Notes: a model not told the origin generated them from the sequence alone. DNA of 62,000 nucleotides from Cryptomeria japonica (GCF_030272615.1 NC_081412.1:539549835-539611834), one strand, 5' to 3'. Positions 10,783-21,789 are shown, counted from the first letter of the stretch. Numbers and translations: made by a program.

Positions 10783-12180
10783 GCAAGGAGATGTCGGCAA
10801 GATAGCTAGATTGTTCTCTCAGGTTTATTTTAATGTCACTTTTTGAGTCTTAGGGGTTTACAGTAAAGCTTTCACTTTATTTCAGACTTATCTTTTAAAG
10901 ACTTATGGATGTTTAGATTAAATTTTTCTCTTTCTTTAGATATGCTTTTTCTATCTATAGTTCGATGGTTTTCCTTTCCCAATCTACCCTAAAAGGATTC
11001 TTCTGATTCCTTGTGTGATTTTATGGATGTTGCTTATGGGTTTAACTTAATATGTCTAAAATCTAAGCTTCATAAAGTATTTTTAGCTATTGGCTTTGTG
11101 TGATGAATCACTTCTCTAATATTTTATATTCCTAAATATATGCTTATATCTATATATAAAGATATCTACATATAGTATGTGTATATTTATTGTCAAGCCT
11201 TTTATTCAAAAGCATAGATGTTATTTTCTTATGAAGATTTAGGTTTTGACAGAGTTGGGGAGGCTGGCCGCTTCTACTTTTATTTTTTGAAAGAGATCTA
11301 TGAAGCATGGAAAGGATACTCTTTGTTAATTCTCTTTTGGAATTTTGGATATCTCCCCTCTTTCTTTACTTCCTTCTATCAGTTTTGCTTGTTTCTGATA
11401 TTAAGGGGATAATTATTTTTAAAATTCTCTTTAGTGTCTCAAATAAGTAGACTTTCTGGAAGGAATTGTTTGATTAAGACTTTCGAAAATGAATGTCTCT
11501 GATTATCAAATGAATCAGACTTTCTATAAGAAGTGAGGTGACTTTAAGATCTTTTTGGCGATAGATTCCCTATCTCCCAGATAAATGCTATGTTATTTCT
11601 ATGTCTGACTTAATTATGATATAGATGCAGGCAATGTTATGGATTTGAAGTTATACTTCAGTACTTTTCAATACTAAATTTCTATTCTTGTAGAAGTTGT
11701 AGTGGAATAGGCTTGGCAACCTGGATTTGGGTTTATTTATTGGCTAACAGTTCATGATGTGGTCTGCTATATGGCAGGTTTGTAGGCTTCTTGCAGGTAT
11801 CTGAGATTTCACTTAGTACGATTGTCTTGATAGTAGTGGAAAGACACTTAAGGTTTGGTGATAAGTAGTTGTCCCCGAAGGCAGACCTTTGCCTTTATTG
11901 GAGAAAAGGGATAGCCAACCTTCAAAATGGTCAGTGTAGGATGACAATTTGTATTGATTATTTTGTACTTTCATAATACTGCTAAGTTGTAATGTTGTAA
12001 CCATTACTGGACTTTTTGTATCTGGACTTAATGTCCCAGGCAAGGCCATAGGTTTTCTCCTCTCCGCTTTTTCCTAATGGCTCCCGCACTGAGTAGAGAT
12101 TGTAATGCTATGCAATGAATTTTAATTTAATAAAATTTTATGGCTTCGGCCTTTTACCGATAAAATAAATAAATAAATAA
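10783..12180 (+). other. LINE 3' untranslated region and tail
   Basis: No convincing ORFs. The terminal motif GCTTCGGCCTTTTACCGATAAAA and an (ATAA)n tail (about 12160-12180) close the element, as in other plant LINEs. Confidence 0.75.
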
Positions 12181-12198
12181 ATAAAAGAGTATAAATAA
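12181..12198. repeat. Right target-site duplication of the LINE
   Basis: ATAAAAGAGTATAAATAA pairs with 3040-3057, with one mismatch (T versus A at the tenth base). Confidence 0.8.
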
Positions 12199-13391
12199 AA
12201 AATCCATAATAATGGAGCTTGACAAATAATATTTATTCAAAAAAGTAACAAACACAATATAAAAAAGAAATAGAAGATAAACATCAGTAATAGGTTAAAA
12301 AGAAGAAAAATCATTAAATGATTAATTTCTTGTTACTACTAAATATGAATTTATATGGTTTTCAAGGGAATTATTATTGAGATATAAAACCTATAGTTAT
12401 TTCTATAATTATTGTATTTTATTTATTTTATATAAACTTCCAACATTAGTTGACATATTTATCCTAAATAAACTTTCATGTAAGATGGAAATGTTATTAG
12501 AAAAGCTCTTAACAGTGCCTTTTCTTAGTTGGATCACCTTATTTAGTAAGGTCATTAAATAATATTGCTGATTCTAAACATGATTTATTATCTCTTTTAG
12601 CCCATAAATTTCTAGAAACAAATTGTGATGATTTGTAGAAGTATGATTACCCTTTTAAAAAACTTCACATTAACATTAGCTTCAAAATTTTCCCTACTAA
12701 TCTAGCTATGCAAGGTAGTAATTATCACCTACATTCTCATAATTTTTTTTTTTTTTGTCTTTTTAGAATATTATTAGATTAATTAAAATTATATTCTTTT
12801 TTAATTTATAATAAGAACCTAACACATGTTATGATTAATATGTTATTTACCTTATAATCTTATGTAACATTCATACATCTATAAGACCCAAAAATTATTC
12901 GGATACCTAGAGTGTAATTGAAAATTCTTATACAAATTATGGTCTCTCAAAATTTTAATATTAATATTTAGATGAGTTCATGAAAGAGGTAGAGCTGACC
13001 ATGATAGAATGAAAAAACTATTTTCAGAAACTATCATAACTTAGACATCAAAAGTGAATAGTTAATAATATTAAATATTGTTAGTCTATCCTATATGATT
13101 TGGGTAATGATTTTGGCTTTCCTCCATGGAATATAAGTCATTATGGAGTAGTTACTAGTAAAATATTTTATTTATTATTAGCATAGAGATAATTTTTTAT
13201 CCATCAGTGAAATCCAAAAGCACAAATGTCAGAAAGCATGTTAGAAAAATATTAAATTATTTAATTACATAGGAAAATAGTTTAATAATAAATATAAATA
13301 TTTAATTAAATACATTGAAATAATTTTTATATAATATTATGACATTTATTCTTGATATTGATTTTACTTGATAGAATCAATAGAAAGAATA
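12199..13391. other. AT-rich DNA without recognisable features
   Basis: Only short frames on either strand. I see no domains, terminal repeats or RNA genes. Confidence 0.6.
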
Positions 13392-13556
13392 TTTTATTTT
13401 TTATTTTTGATATCTAGAGGTGTCCATGCTAAACCCACATACACCACTTAGGCACAGTTGGGATAGATGACTCTTTTGATTGGGACAAGGCTTGAACCTC
13501 TGTCAAATGTTCATGTCTTTCAGTGACTCAACCAACCAGTATACACCCTAAGGGTT
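13392..13556 (-). mobile_element. Probable tRNA-derived SINE
   Basis: Read on the minus strand from about 13556, TGGTTGAGTCACTG resembles a pol III A box. About 25 bases further on, GGTTCAAGCC matches the B box (GGTTCRANNCC) and is followed by TTGTCCC. The unit ends at about 13410 and runs into an A-rich tail (plus strand ATTTTATTTTTTATTTTT, 13392-13409). Total length of about 150-165 bp fits plant SINEs. Target duplications could not be made out. A decayed tRNA pseudogene is an alternative. Confidence 0.5.
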
Positions 13557-13560
13557 CAAT

Positions 13561-13918
13561 GTAAATAATCTTCCTTTATTAAAAAATAAAATTAAACATA
13601 ATAAAAATTAAATATATTCAAAATGTATTTGAACAATAATAAAATTATTAAATTATTAATGCTAGTAGATTTCCACAATCCATGAGATTTATAAGTTGCT
13701 TCTAGATTCGATTGTATGAGTTGCTTTTTTCATCAACATTTTAGATCACACTTTGTGATCCATCATGAGGATGAGAAAGAGATCATAAAGAGGAAAATGA
13801 TATAAGTTGTAGACCAAAACCTATTTAAAAGAGAAAGCAAGGAAGGAGGTGTCTTAGGAAAGTACAAGAGGAGGTAAGCAAAATAAATAAAGAAGCAAAA
13901 GAAAACACAAAAATAAAA
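13561..13918. other. AT-rich spacer
   Basis: No genes or repeats identified beyond A/T-rich sequence. Confidence 0.5.
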
Positions 13919-14300
13919 ATGAAAGAATATATTTATATATGCATATCTCTAGGAGAATATGTAAATATATACCTATACATATACATATATATGTATATGT
14001 ATATATGTATATATGTACACACACACACACACATATATATGCATATACATATAGATATCTATATGTATATAGATAGATGTATTTATGTATATATATGTAT
14101 ATGTATATGTATATGTATATATATATAATATGTATAATATATATATACATATATATACATGAATACATATTATATATATATATATACATATATATATAAT
14201 ATGTATATATATGTGTATATATATGTATACATATATATATGTATATATATAAAATATGTATATATATATATAATATGTATATATGTGTGTGTGTATGTAT
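13919..14300. repeat. Long compound microsatellite (TA/TATG/CA)n
   Basis: A run of TATG, TA and CA units of nearly 400 bp includes a (CA)n block at 14017-14034. Long open frames here on both strands are low-complexity artefacts made of Tyr, Ile, Cys, Val and Met codons. Confidence 0.95.
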
Positions 14301-14334
14301 ATGAGCCTAAAAACACACCAACACATAGACCCAA

Positions 14335-14560
14335 CAAAAAAGAAAACAAACTAGAAAACCTAACACTGAAAGAAGGAGAAAAAAGAACCAAACGAAAAAA
14401 TAACATAGAGGGAAAGTGAGAGAGAGAGAGAGGTTCCATGATGGAAAGGGGGTAGAAAAGGAAGAGAGGGAGAGAGAGATGGGCGACAAAGGGGGACAAG
14501 ATCCCAAGGAGAGAAGGAGAAAGGGGTGGGGAAGGGGCTTGAGGGAGAAGGAAAGCACCC
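14335..14560 (+). repeat. Purine-rich strand-asymmetric tract
   Basis: The plus strand is mostly A and G, including a (GA)n run near 14420-14432 and GGGGG clusters. Frames on the minus strand that read as Pro/Ser/Leu/Phe-rich are by-products. It abuts the 3' end of the Penelope-like element. Confidence 0.8.
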
Positions 14561-14639
14561 AATAGGCACAACTAGGAATGTGCTAATGAATGTTTCTAAT
14601 GCTCGAAAGAAAAGATTGCCATGAAAAACTTAAGCTCCA

Positions 14640-15000
14640 CCCATCATCATAATTTAGGTTTGCGGGGTGGTAGTTTATACCAATGGCTTACTTCATTCTC
14701 CTTTTAAAGAAGTTATCTTCCTTGAACAAGATTTCAATTCTTTCAAGACAAATATGGTGTTTGGTTGACCAAGAGTGCTTAGCCAACTTGGACTTAAGAA
14801 CACATTCATGTTTAATGTCAGCTCCATTCTCTTGGATTCTACCATTGAAGGAGCACCCTTTCTCACCTATATAAGGTGTACCACATGAACAAGTCACCTT
14901 ATAGACACTTGGCTCCAAGAAAATGTCCCTAGAGTCTTTGATAGGCAGGATGTGACTCTTTATTATCGAGATGGGCTCGAAAGTGCAACAAAATCCTTTT
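14640..15000 (-). pseudogene. GIY-YIG endonuclease domain of the Penelope-like element
   Basis: The minus strand reads EPSVYKVTCSCGTPYIGEKG, then SFNGRIQENGADI, KLAKHSWSTKHHI and LFKEDNFFKRRMK. This matches the GIY-YIG nuclease at the C terminus of Penelope-like proteins (VYKIPCSCGKVYIGETGRSF..R..EH.., then AEHSW..GH.I), which is thought to nick the target for priming. The usual Arg after TG is Cys, and the His of the R..EH block is Asn, so activity is doubtful. It continues in frame to about 14650 (KLPPRKPKL, then stop). Upstream, 14919-15170 reads LPYLKDISH and LAKILSKKGF, the linker typical of this family. Confidence 0.85.
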
Positions 15001-15170
15001 TTAGAGAGGATTTTAGCTAATTAATGGGAAATGTCTTTGAGATAAGGAAGGGAGACATGCGGGAGGCTAGGAAGGGAAGCATGCAATGAGTTAGAGAGGA
15101 AGCTAGATTTGGCTTGACTAAGGGCTCTAGATATTTGTTTACTGGACTACCCATTCTATCTAAAGATGAG

Positions 15171-15735
15171 TCAGAGATGGTGAAGCTCTTGATCTAAACT
15201 TTCACCATCACAAATATAATGGGCTCTTAAGGCCAACATTTTAAGGACTCCTACTTTTTGGGAAGCTTCATGTTGAGATAAGGAGTGGAGATATAGGTTA
15301 GTATGGGTGGCTTTGTGGAAGACGCGATGACTTATGGAGCCATCAGATTTCTTCGTGAGCAGCAAATCCAAGAAAGGGAGTTGGTTATCTGACTCAAGGT
15401 CCATGGTGAAGGAGATGTTAAGATTAATTCTATTGAGGTGGGAAAGGAAATCCTCTAACTTATCTAGGCCATGTGGCAAAACACATTGGTGTCATCCACA
15501 TACCGTTTCCAACACTTCGGCTTGAGAGGGAAGGAGAAAAAAGCAGACTCTTCAAAACTCTCCATGAAAAAGTTGGCTATGATCAGAGAAAAGGGGGACC
15601 CCATAGACACTCCATCGACCTGTTCATAGATGATACCTTGGAAAGTAAAAAATGTTAACCTTAAGCATAATTCCACCAAGGTAGTGATCCCAACATTCAA
15701 TTTGCGTCTAACAATCTCAATGGAGTGGAGGATAT
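15171..15735 (-). pseudogene. Penelope-like RT, catalytic core and C-terminal part
   Basis: From the insertion junction, the minus strand reads LHSIEIVRRKLNVGITTLVE, GIIYEQVDGVSMGSPFSLII (motif B, GSPFS), KRYVDDTNVF with YVDD at 15491-15502, and PFLDLLLTKKSDGSI then ATHTNLYLHSLSQHEASQK. This is the characteristic Penelope RT order (G..MGSPLSP, RYVDD, LPFLDVLV, K.THTDRYLH..SHHP..QK). A frame shift between the two segments lies near 15470-15480. Confidence 0.9.
15731..15735. repeat. Target duplication, left (GATAT)
   Basis: GATAT precedes the 5' LTR. GATAC follows the 3' LTR at 18200-18204 (4 of 5 identical). Confidence 0.75.
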
Positions 15736-16185
15736 TGTTGGTATAAATAAATATTCATCATGGATATTATTACACTTTACTTAAGTTAACTTAGGATAAT
15801 GCATCTCTTCGTAGTTTGGATTTGTGACACTTAGAGAAGCGTGCATAGAGGGATATAGCTTGTAAGAGAATTTCCACCTTTTATGGTCTTATTTTGTTGT
15901 CACATTCCACATTCGGTGGGTCATCCACATCTTGTGGAATATTATATTATTTCTCCTACCTACCCTTAGTATTTATTACCTACCCTTCTTTCTCATTGAG
16001 CCACATGTCATGATTGTGTGCTCGTACATCCATATGGCCTTGCCTATATAAGTAGGCTTATGTTCATTGTATTGGTTAATCCAGTTGATCATTTGCTTAT
16101 TGATGAGAATATAGTTTGTTCTTTTCATTATTTTGTCTCTCTTTTATAATTTTCATTGTGCCCTTGATCTTGACAAAATATCACA
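15736..16185 (+). repeat. 5' LTR (450 bp)
   Basis: Starts TGTTGGTATAAA and ends ATATCACA. A TATA motif (CTATATAAG) lies at 16044-16052. Confidence 0.9.
16044..16052 (+). promoter_or_regulatory. LTR TATA box
   Basis: CTATATAAG is conserved in the 3' LTR at about 18059-18067. It lies about 310 bp into the LTR, consistent with a U3 promoter. Confidence 0.5.
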
Positions 16186-16198
16186 TGGTATCAGAGCC
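16186..16198 (+). promoter_or_regulatory. Primer binding site, initiator tRNA-Met
   Basis: TGGTATCAGAGCC begins at the base after the 5' LTR. It is the standard copia-type minus-strand primer site. Confidence 0.88.
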
Positions 16199-17740
16199 AT
16201 TAGAGTGTCATTGGTTTGCCAATTGAGAGAAATTTGATGCTATTTGGGGTTGTGTATTTTGGAGCTTTCTATTGTAGGTTATTATTGAAGCTTGATGAGT
16301 AAAATTTGAGCTCATCATTATATTGAGGAGGTCCAAGAAAGTTATTTTTTCCTTTTGTTTCATCCAAATCGGACTTCAAAGGCCAAATCTAGAGGCATTT
16401 GAAGTTTGAAGTTGCGACGTAAATTTTCCAGAATTTATAATTTTGCAGACAATTTTCAAATAGTGATATCTCACTCATCTAGACTTCTTTTTTCAAGCAA
16501 TTGTTGTTTTTTTGGGGTATAATTGCGTGATCTTTATAGTGGTGTAGGTGTTTTCTAATTTTCGGATACAAGTTTTACTGAAATCAAAAAATCTCAATTT
16601 TTACAACTTTGAAGGCTTTGTTTGGGCTCATATGGACTCCTTTTCAAGTGTCATTTTTTTTGAAAGTGCATATTTTTTTGTCTACTTTCATAATCTACCA
16701 TTAGTTTTCAGTGATTTTGCATAAAAAATACACTTTCTGTATTTGGTCATTTTTGGCCTATTTGGTACTTGTATTTTGATTGGATCTTAGTTTAGATCAC
16801 TAGCAGTATTTGTTGAAGTCTCATATATCTCATTTTGAGAAATTTTAAAGCTGAAATAAGAAGTCCACTTTGACATTATTTGCAAGTGCCAACATGATCT
16901 TTTTATGGGGTATTAATTGTTCATTTATATCTCTTGGTGAAATTCCATTCAGAGGCATCTTCATCTGCAGTATTCTACAAGGATTCTTTGTTGGTGGCAT
17001 CATTTTCATGTTTCCAAATTTGAATATTTTATCATGATGTATGCTCTTGTTTGAGAAATGTTGTACTTGCACTATCATAAAGTGCCACACCTCTTTGTAT
17101 CTTATCATTGTTGACTATTTTGATATAATCCTCATGTACACGTAAATTAGGAATATCTTGTGAGATTTGGTGCATGGATCCAGTTGAGACTTACATTGTG
17201 CATATTTCTGTATGGCTCCCATGAGACTTGGATTGTACTGGTATTTCCTCTATTTATGAGTATCTAGATGATGCTCAAAGCAGGTTGTCTCCATGCCTGC
17301 TCTTCTTTTTGTTGCAACGAGTGATTCATTGTCATCAACTTGGTACCTGGTTTTGTCACACTTTGACATTATTGGTGCAGCATTGGCTCTCTTTCTTCCT
17401 TATGAGGAGGTATTTTGGTCATCATCATTGGACCATCTTTACACGAGATTTGACATTGATGGGGGGCTTCATGGTCTTTCTTGTCTCTTATGGGGGGATT
17501 ATATTGTGTTCTTCTCATTCATCATTGAGAGCATTGTGTGCTTTCTTCATCTCTCTTCTGGGGGAGGGTTTCTTCCCATTGGGTTTTTCTCTCTTTCCCT
17601 ACTTTGTAAGATATTTCATTGCATTGGTTTGCATGAATTTGCATTTGTACAAGGGTACCTAACATGGCCTAGTAGCCAAGACCCATCTTGCATTGCTTAG
17701 TTGCATTGTAGACTTAAGTGCATTCCCCTAAGCTGCACTT
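16199..17740 (+). other. Interior of the non-autonomous LTR element
   Basis: No gag, protease, integrase or RT motifs in any frame. Two overlapping frames at 17228-17700 are rich in Leu, Phe, Cys and His and look like chance frames in T-rich sequence. Confidence 0.7.
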
Positions 17741-17749
17741 AATGGGGGG
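17741..17749 (+). promoter_or_regulatory. Polypurine tract
   Basis: AATGGGGGG lies directly upstream of the 3' LTR start at 17750. Confidence 0.75.
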
Positions 17750-18199
17750 TGTTGGTGTAAAAAAATATTCATCATGGATATTATTACACTTTACTTAAGT
17801 TCACTTAGGATAATGCATCTCTTTGTAGTTTGGATTTGAGATACTTAGGGAAGCATGCACATAGGGATATAGCTTGTAGGAGAAATTCTACCTTTTGTGG
17901 TCTTATTTTGCTGTTACACTCCACATTCGGTGGGTCATCCACCTCTTGTGGAATATTATATTATTTCTCCTACCTACCCCTAGTATTTATTACCTACCCT
18001 TGTTTATCATTGAGCCACATGTCATGATTGTGTGCTCATACATCCATATGGCCTTGCCTATATAAGAAGGCCTATATTCATTGTATTGGTTAATCTAGTT
18101 GATCATTTGCATATTGATGAGAATATAGTTTTTTCTTGTCATTCTTTTGTCTCTCTTTTATACTTTTCATTGTGCCCTTGATCTTGGCAAAATCTCATA
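17750..18199 (+). repeat. 3' LTR (450 bp)
   Basis: Aligns without gaps to 15736-16185, with about 34 substitutions counted by eye. It is followed by GATAC (18200-18204). Confidence 0.9.
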
Positions 18200-18204
18200 G
18201 ATAC

Positions 18205-18960
18205 GAACCTTGGTGAAGAGGGAGACAACATCAAAACTCACTAGGAGGTCATTGCTATATAATTTAGCATCCTTAATGAACTTAACAAAGTGGGAAGAAT
18301 ATTTGACAAAGGAGTCAGACTTACCCACAAGAGGGGAGATGATCTTAGCGAGGAAAGTGGCTAGCTTGTAGGTGGGAGATCCTATGGTATCAACTATAGG
18401 CCTAAGAAGAATACCAACTTTATGGATATTAGGAACCCCATATATGCGGGCGTCACCTCTTTAGAAGGGATAAGACCCTTCTTGGTGGCTTCATCAAATG
18501 AGGAACCCACCACAACCAAATTGACCTTTCTTAAAAATATTGAACAAAGATTATGCGCAAGGGTTTTGTAACTAGTGGAGTCAGATAGGAGGTCAAGCAT
18601 CTTAATGACATAATATTGCTTGTTCATGATAATCATGGCATTGCCCTTATTAGCTTTAGCAATAATAAGGTCATTGTTGCTCATTAATTTCTTAAAAGCC
18701 AACAACCCATCTTTGGGAATGTTGCACTTGGGTGGCCTTGCATGCCTAAGGGAAATGGCACAATCTTGCCTGACCTGTTTGGCTAAGTGTGGAGGAAGGG
18801 TGCAAATCACATTCTCAATCTTAATGAGAAAGTCAATAAGTGGTATAAAGCAAGGGGAAAACTAGAAAATTGAGGCCCCTTTTTTAAGAAGCTGAACAAC
18901 AAGGGGTCTAACGATGTCAAAGATAAGTTGACAACTAACTCACTCTCCTAATAATTGACT
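18205..18960 (-). pseudogene. Penelope-like RT, N-terminal part
   Basis: The minus strand reads FIPLIDFLIKIENV and LAFKKLMSNNDLIIAKANKG (the .D..IV..ADKG box), then, after a frameshift near 18450, ARIYGVPNIHKVGI, LLRPIVDTIGSPTYKLATFL, SPLVGKSDSFVK and LLVSFDVVSLFTKV up to the junction with the LTR insert. These match Penelope RT motifs 1-3 (YGLPKIHK, RPIVS..GSPTY.LAK.L, DVVSLFTNVP). An in-frame TAG occurs near 18862. Confidence 0.9.
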
Positions 18961-19000
18961 GGGAGATGGCTAGATAACGACAAGATTGAACGATGAGGAG

Positions 19001-19239
19001 CTAACCAAGAGGTGAGGGGGGATGTACTATGCATGATGAAACTAAAGTGGGGGAGGAATGATAGAGAGGGGAGGAGACAACATCATGTGAGGAGAGGTTG
19101 TCTTGCAAAGGGGGATTGGTCAGACACAATGGCCTCTCTAGACCACCAACCACCATGTGGGGAGACAGAGATGAAAAAAGAGGAAGACAGTCAACATTGA
19201 GATTTGGTAGATGAGGATAATCATGAAAGAAGTGGAATT
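19001..19239. other. Spacer at the 5' end of the Penelope-like element
   Basis: G-rich sequence with short frames only. It may include 5' untranslated sequence of the element. Confidence 0.4.
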
Positions 19240-20170
19240 ACTATGAGAGAGGGGGTGAATCAGAGTGATAGATTTTTACAACTTACAAACTTAAATGTAA
19301 CTATGCAACTTGACCTTGGCAAAACAAAAACAATTTGCTTAAACTGAACCTTTTAAAAAAGTGTAACATAAATGATATCAAGACTTATGTTTTATGCATT
19401 TTTTGAATTGTTCAATCGAAACAAAAATAAAAACTTTAATTATTCTTTAGATACAAAACTTTAATAGTTCAAAAACAAATTTAGACTGCTTTGTGATAGA
19501 CAGATTTTAATCATTCATGCAATTGACCATAAACAGATAAGAGAAAGGACAAGATATCAAAGCATTAAATGCAAAAACATAACACAAAATCAGACAATCA
19601 ACACCGCATAACATCAAGATTTCCCGAGTGGAAAAACCCTCATGGGGTGTAAAAAAACACTCAAACCTGTATCCTTTATTCAATCAACGAGCACCATTTT
19701 TTTACAATAGTGGAGCTCGATCTCAACACCTCAAACCATAAGTTTGAATCTTTATATGAGCAACAAATCCTTTTAATGAGTTTATTAACAAACACTATAT
19801 ACTCTCAGGGTCTGTAATTGCAATTAATGGCTGCAATCACATCATCCTAATAGTACACAATAATAGATTCAACATTATATCTTATTATACAATGTATACT
19901 AAGAATGTCATTATTTGTCATAAAAAGATAATCTATATACAAAAGACAGAGAATTTATTTTTCTCTCAAAACTTCTTGTTCTTGCAACAGAAAGACATTA
20001 TAATAAGCCTTTATGAAGAGCCCTTCTTTTTAAAGAAAAGCAATATCGAATTCTACATTATGATAGATGTATATTACCTTGTAAAACCCCTTCAACGATT
20101 CTCTATTTGTGTTTTATCTTCATACTTAAATTCTTAAAATTGTGTATATATATAGTAGATACCAAAAAAA
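19240..20170 (-). repeat. Probable LTR remnant of a copia-like element
   Basis: Read on the minus strand, the sequence near 19670-19600 (CATGAGGGTTTTTCCACTCG) and its end near 19240 (CTGATTCACCCCCTCTCTC) resemble the end of the copia LTR at 47990-48154 (AACCAGGTTTTCCACATC, then GATTCACCCCCCCTCTTAG). No second copy or internal coding sequence was found, so it is a solo or truncated LTR. The right end is approximate. Confidence 0.42.
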
Positions 20171-21200
20171 AATGTTAACTTGAGTTTAATGATGTTTCAA
20201 AACTAGGGTTTCAGCCATTAAAAAAATAATTATTAAAAACTAAAAAACCTTAGAGAATAAGCCATAAAAAGAACATATAAGAAACCCCTGTTCGTAACGG
20301 TCTACTCTCATCATTTTATGTGTATTAACCAATAGTTGACATATATTTTATTTAAAACAATGAATAAAAACCATCATCATTTGATTTTTAACTTCTTTTT
20401 CAAACTGCTCAAAACTGATTATCTACAAGAAAAATGTTTAGATAATACCTATGCTATGCTAGCTAGAAATCAAATATAAAATCTATTAAACCTATTGAAT
20501 GCATGACCATCTCAACAAGAAGTCCATCAAAAAACTATACATCCATTATGACTAGAGCATACTGAAGACCCATAACAAATTACCAGCTAAAACATATACA
20601 TTCAATGACTACATATGCACCATGGCAGCTAGTTTTTGGCAATAGTCTTGCAAAATAGAAAATACATCTTTATCCACCCTAATGAATTTCATTCAATTCC
20701 CAAAGCAAGTTGAATAAAAAGTTAAGTCCGTAAGTGACAGACAATAGAACATTATAATTGCTTTGAAATCCACAAATCCACCATCATGATGTGTCAATCA
20801 AGTACCATGTCATTACCTACTCATATCCACGTGAGTTATCAAAGAATGCCTCATTGTCAATGAATTCAAGTGTCATGATAAAATAGAGCCCAATAATAAA
20901 GGTTGACAATATCCGTAGAGGTAGAAATGGTCAAACAAAGAGTCAACAAATTGTTCTTTATTTCTGATGTAGGTGAGAAAAAGATGAAGCTTAAACTTAG
21001 CAACATATTTGCCAAAAATAAAGTGAATTATATACCTCAAGCACCTGTAAGAAAACCCATATCATCATGATTCTGTGATGTCATGCACCTCATGTAAGAT
21101 AACCCATATCATCATGAATCTAGGATCTACACATGTACCTAAGTATTAGCAATCCAAGAACACTACAGAATGTAAGCACTAAGCCATGACACAATATCAC
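20171..21200. other. AT-rich DNA, no genes
   Basis: No recognised features apart from a short direct repeat (ACCCATATCATCATGA..) near 21055 and 21103. Confidence 0.5.
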
Positions 21201-21232
21201 ATGTCAACTAGATGTATCAAACTAAATATAAA

Positions 21233-21580
21233 TCAACCAAAGTACCAAAAAAACTGACTGGAGCACTCCTTGTCTTTGTTGAAGAAGCTCGACAAGTCCT
21301 CCTCCCCAATTTTTCTATCCCTATAAAACCTTCTTCTAGTCATAGCCAGACTAGTGACCGTCACCACCAAAGTTTCATCTATCTGATAATCAACACCATA
21401 GGCCCTGAGACTCCCTTTTTTCCATCCATTAACAAAGGCCTCCATAATCAAAGGAGAGGGGCCATGAAGCCAGTCCAAGTAGGGGACGAGACCACCATCG
21501 ACCACTTCCTACTAGACATCTTTATTCTTATTCCACTTCTCACGAGTAGAGGGCTCTTGTCTATTCTTATCCCTTCCCAT
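21233..21580 (-). pseudogene. Minus-strand retroelement ORF fragment, unnamed family
   Basis: The minus strand reads SREKWNKNKDV, then after a stop VPYLDWLHGPSPLIMEAFVN, GWKKGSLRAYGVDYQIDETL and TSLAMTRRRFYRDRKIG. From memory, sequences of this shape (DFLHG...F...W..G...YGV...+DE......GLP..G++FY+D) recur in plant repetitive DNA, but I cannot name the family. The opposite strand is also open (21212-21793) but shows no such pattern, so the minus strand is preferred. Confidence 0.4.
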
Positions 21581-21789
21581 TATGCTCCTAGTCACCAGAT
21601 AATAGGAGATCACTATTGCCAACTAGATGCAAAAAATGAGCCACACCCAAAGGATATCAAAATAGTAGTAGAAAAGCCACACAATGAGATAGGAAAACTA
21701 GTCACCAAGGAGGTTTCTTGGATTGTGATAAGGGAGAACCAGAAAGAGTTGTTTCCCTATCAACTTAGTCATGTCATGATGAGGGATCA

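Larger units (their letters stand above)
3058..12180 (+). mobile_element. Plant L1-type LINE with an exceptionally long 3' region
   Basis: This non-LTR retrotransposon runs about 9.1 kb. In order it has a short 5' leader, an ORF1 with a DUF4283-like region, an ORF2 with APE endonuclease, RT, zf-RVT and RNase H, then roughly 3 kb of 3' sequence holding a third ORF. It ends in the motif typical of plant LINE 3' ends (TTTATGGCTTCGG..TTTTACCGATAAAA at about 12137-12165), followed by an (ATAA)n tail. An 18-bp duplication with one mismatch flanks it at 3040-3057 and 12181-12198, so the whole 9.1 kb probably moved as a unit. Almost all stops in ORF2 look like C-to-T or G-to-A changes of Gln, Trp or Arg codons, consistent with decay after DNA methylation. 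Plant L1-type LINEs are usually 5-7 kb, so the length is odd. A later insertion inside the 3' region cannot be excluded. Confidence 0.85.
15736..18199 (+). mobile_element. Non-autonomous LTR retrotransposon inside the Penelope-like element
   Basis: Two LTRs of exactly 450 bp (15736-16185 and 17750-18199) frame a 1564-bp interior. A primer site matching initiator tRNA-Met (TGGTATCAGAGCC) follows the first LTR directly. A polypurine tract (AATGGGGGG) precedes the second. The LTRs begin TGTTGG and end CACA or CATA. By eye about 34 of 450 positions differ between them (7-8 %), so the insertion is old. The interior encodes no gag or pol domain. It is a small LARD-like or large TRIM-like element, copia-like by its primer site and 5-bp duplication. 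Confidence 0.9.
14600..19000 (-). mobile_element. Penelope-like element with GIY-YIG endonuclease domain
   Basis: On the minus strand, RT fragments run from about 18960 down to 15171, followed by a GIY-YIG domain at 14918-14640. This is the order of Penelope-like retroelements. The coding region is split by an LTR element at 15736-18199. When that insert and one copy of its 5-bp duplication are ignored, the frame reads straight across the junction. The coding sequence has one frameshift near 18450 and a few stops, so it is dead. Both ends are approximate because no terminal repeats were identified. Such elements are rare in plants and known mainly from conifers, which supports a conifer source. 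Confidence 0.88.

Noticed and set aside
13854-14419. Several long open frames on both strands
   Set aside because: They are translations of the TA/TATG/CA microsatellite and purine tract. Composition is trivial (Tyr, Ile, Cys or Pro, Ser, Phe) and no domain is present.
17228-17700. Two overlapping frames of 135-144 codons inside the LTR element
   Set aside because: Overlapping hydrophobic frames without any known domain in a T-rich interior, lying just upstream of the PPT.
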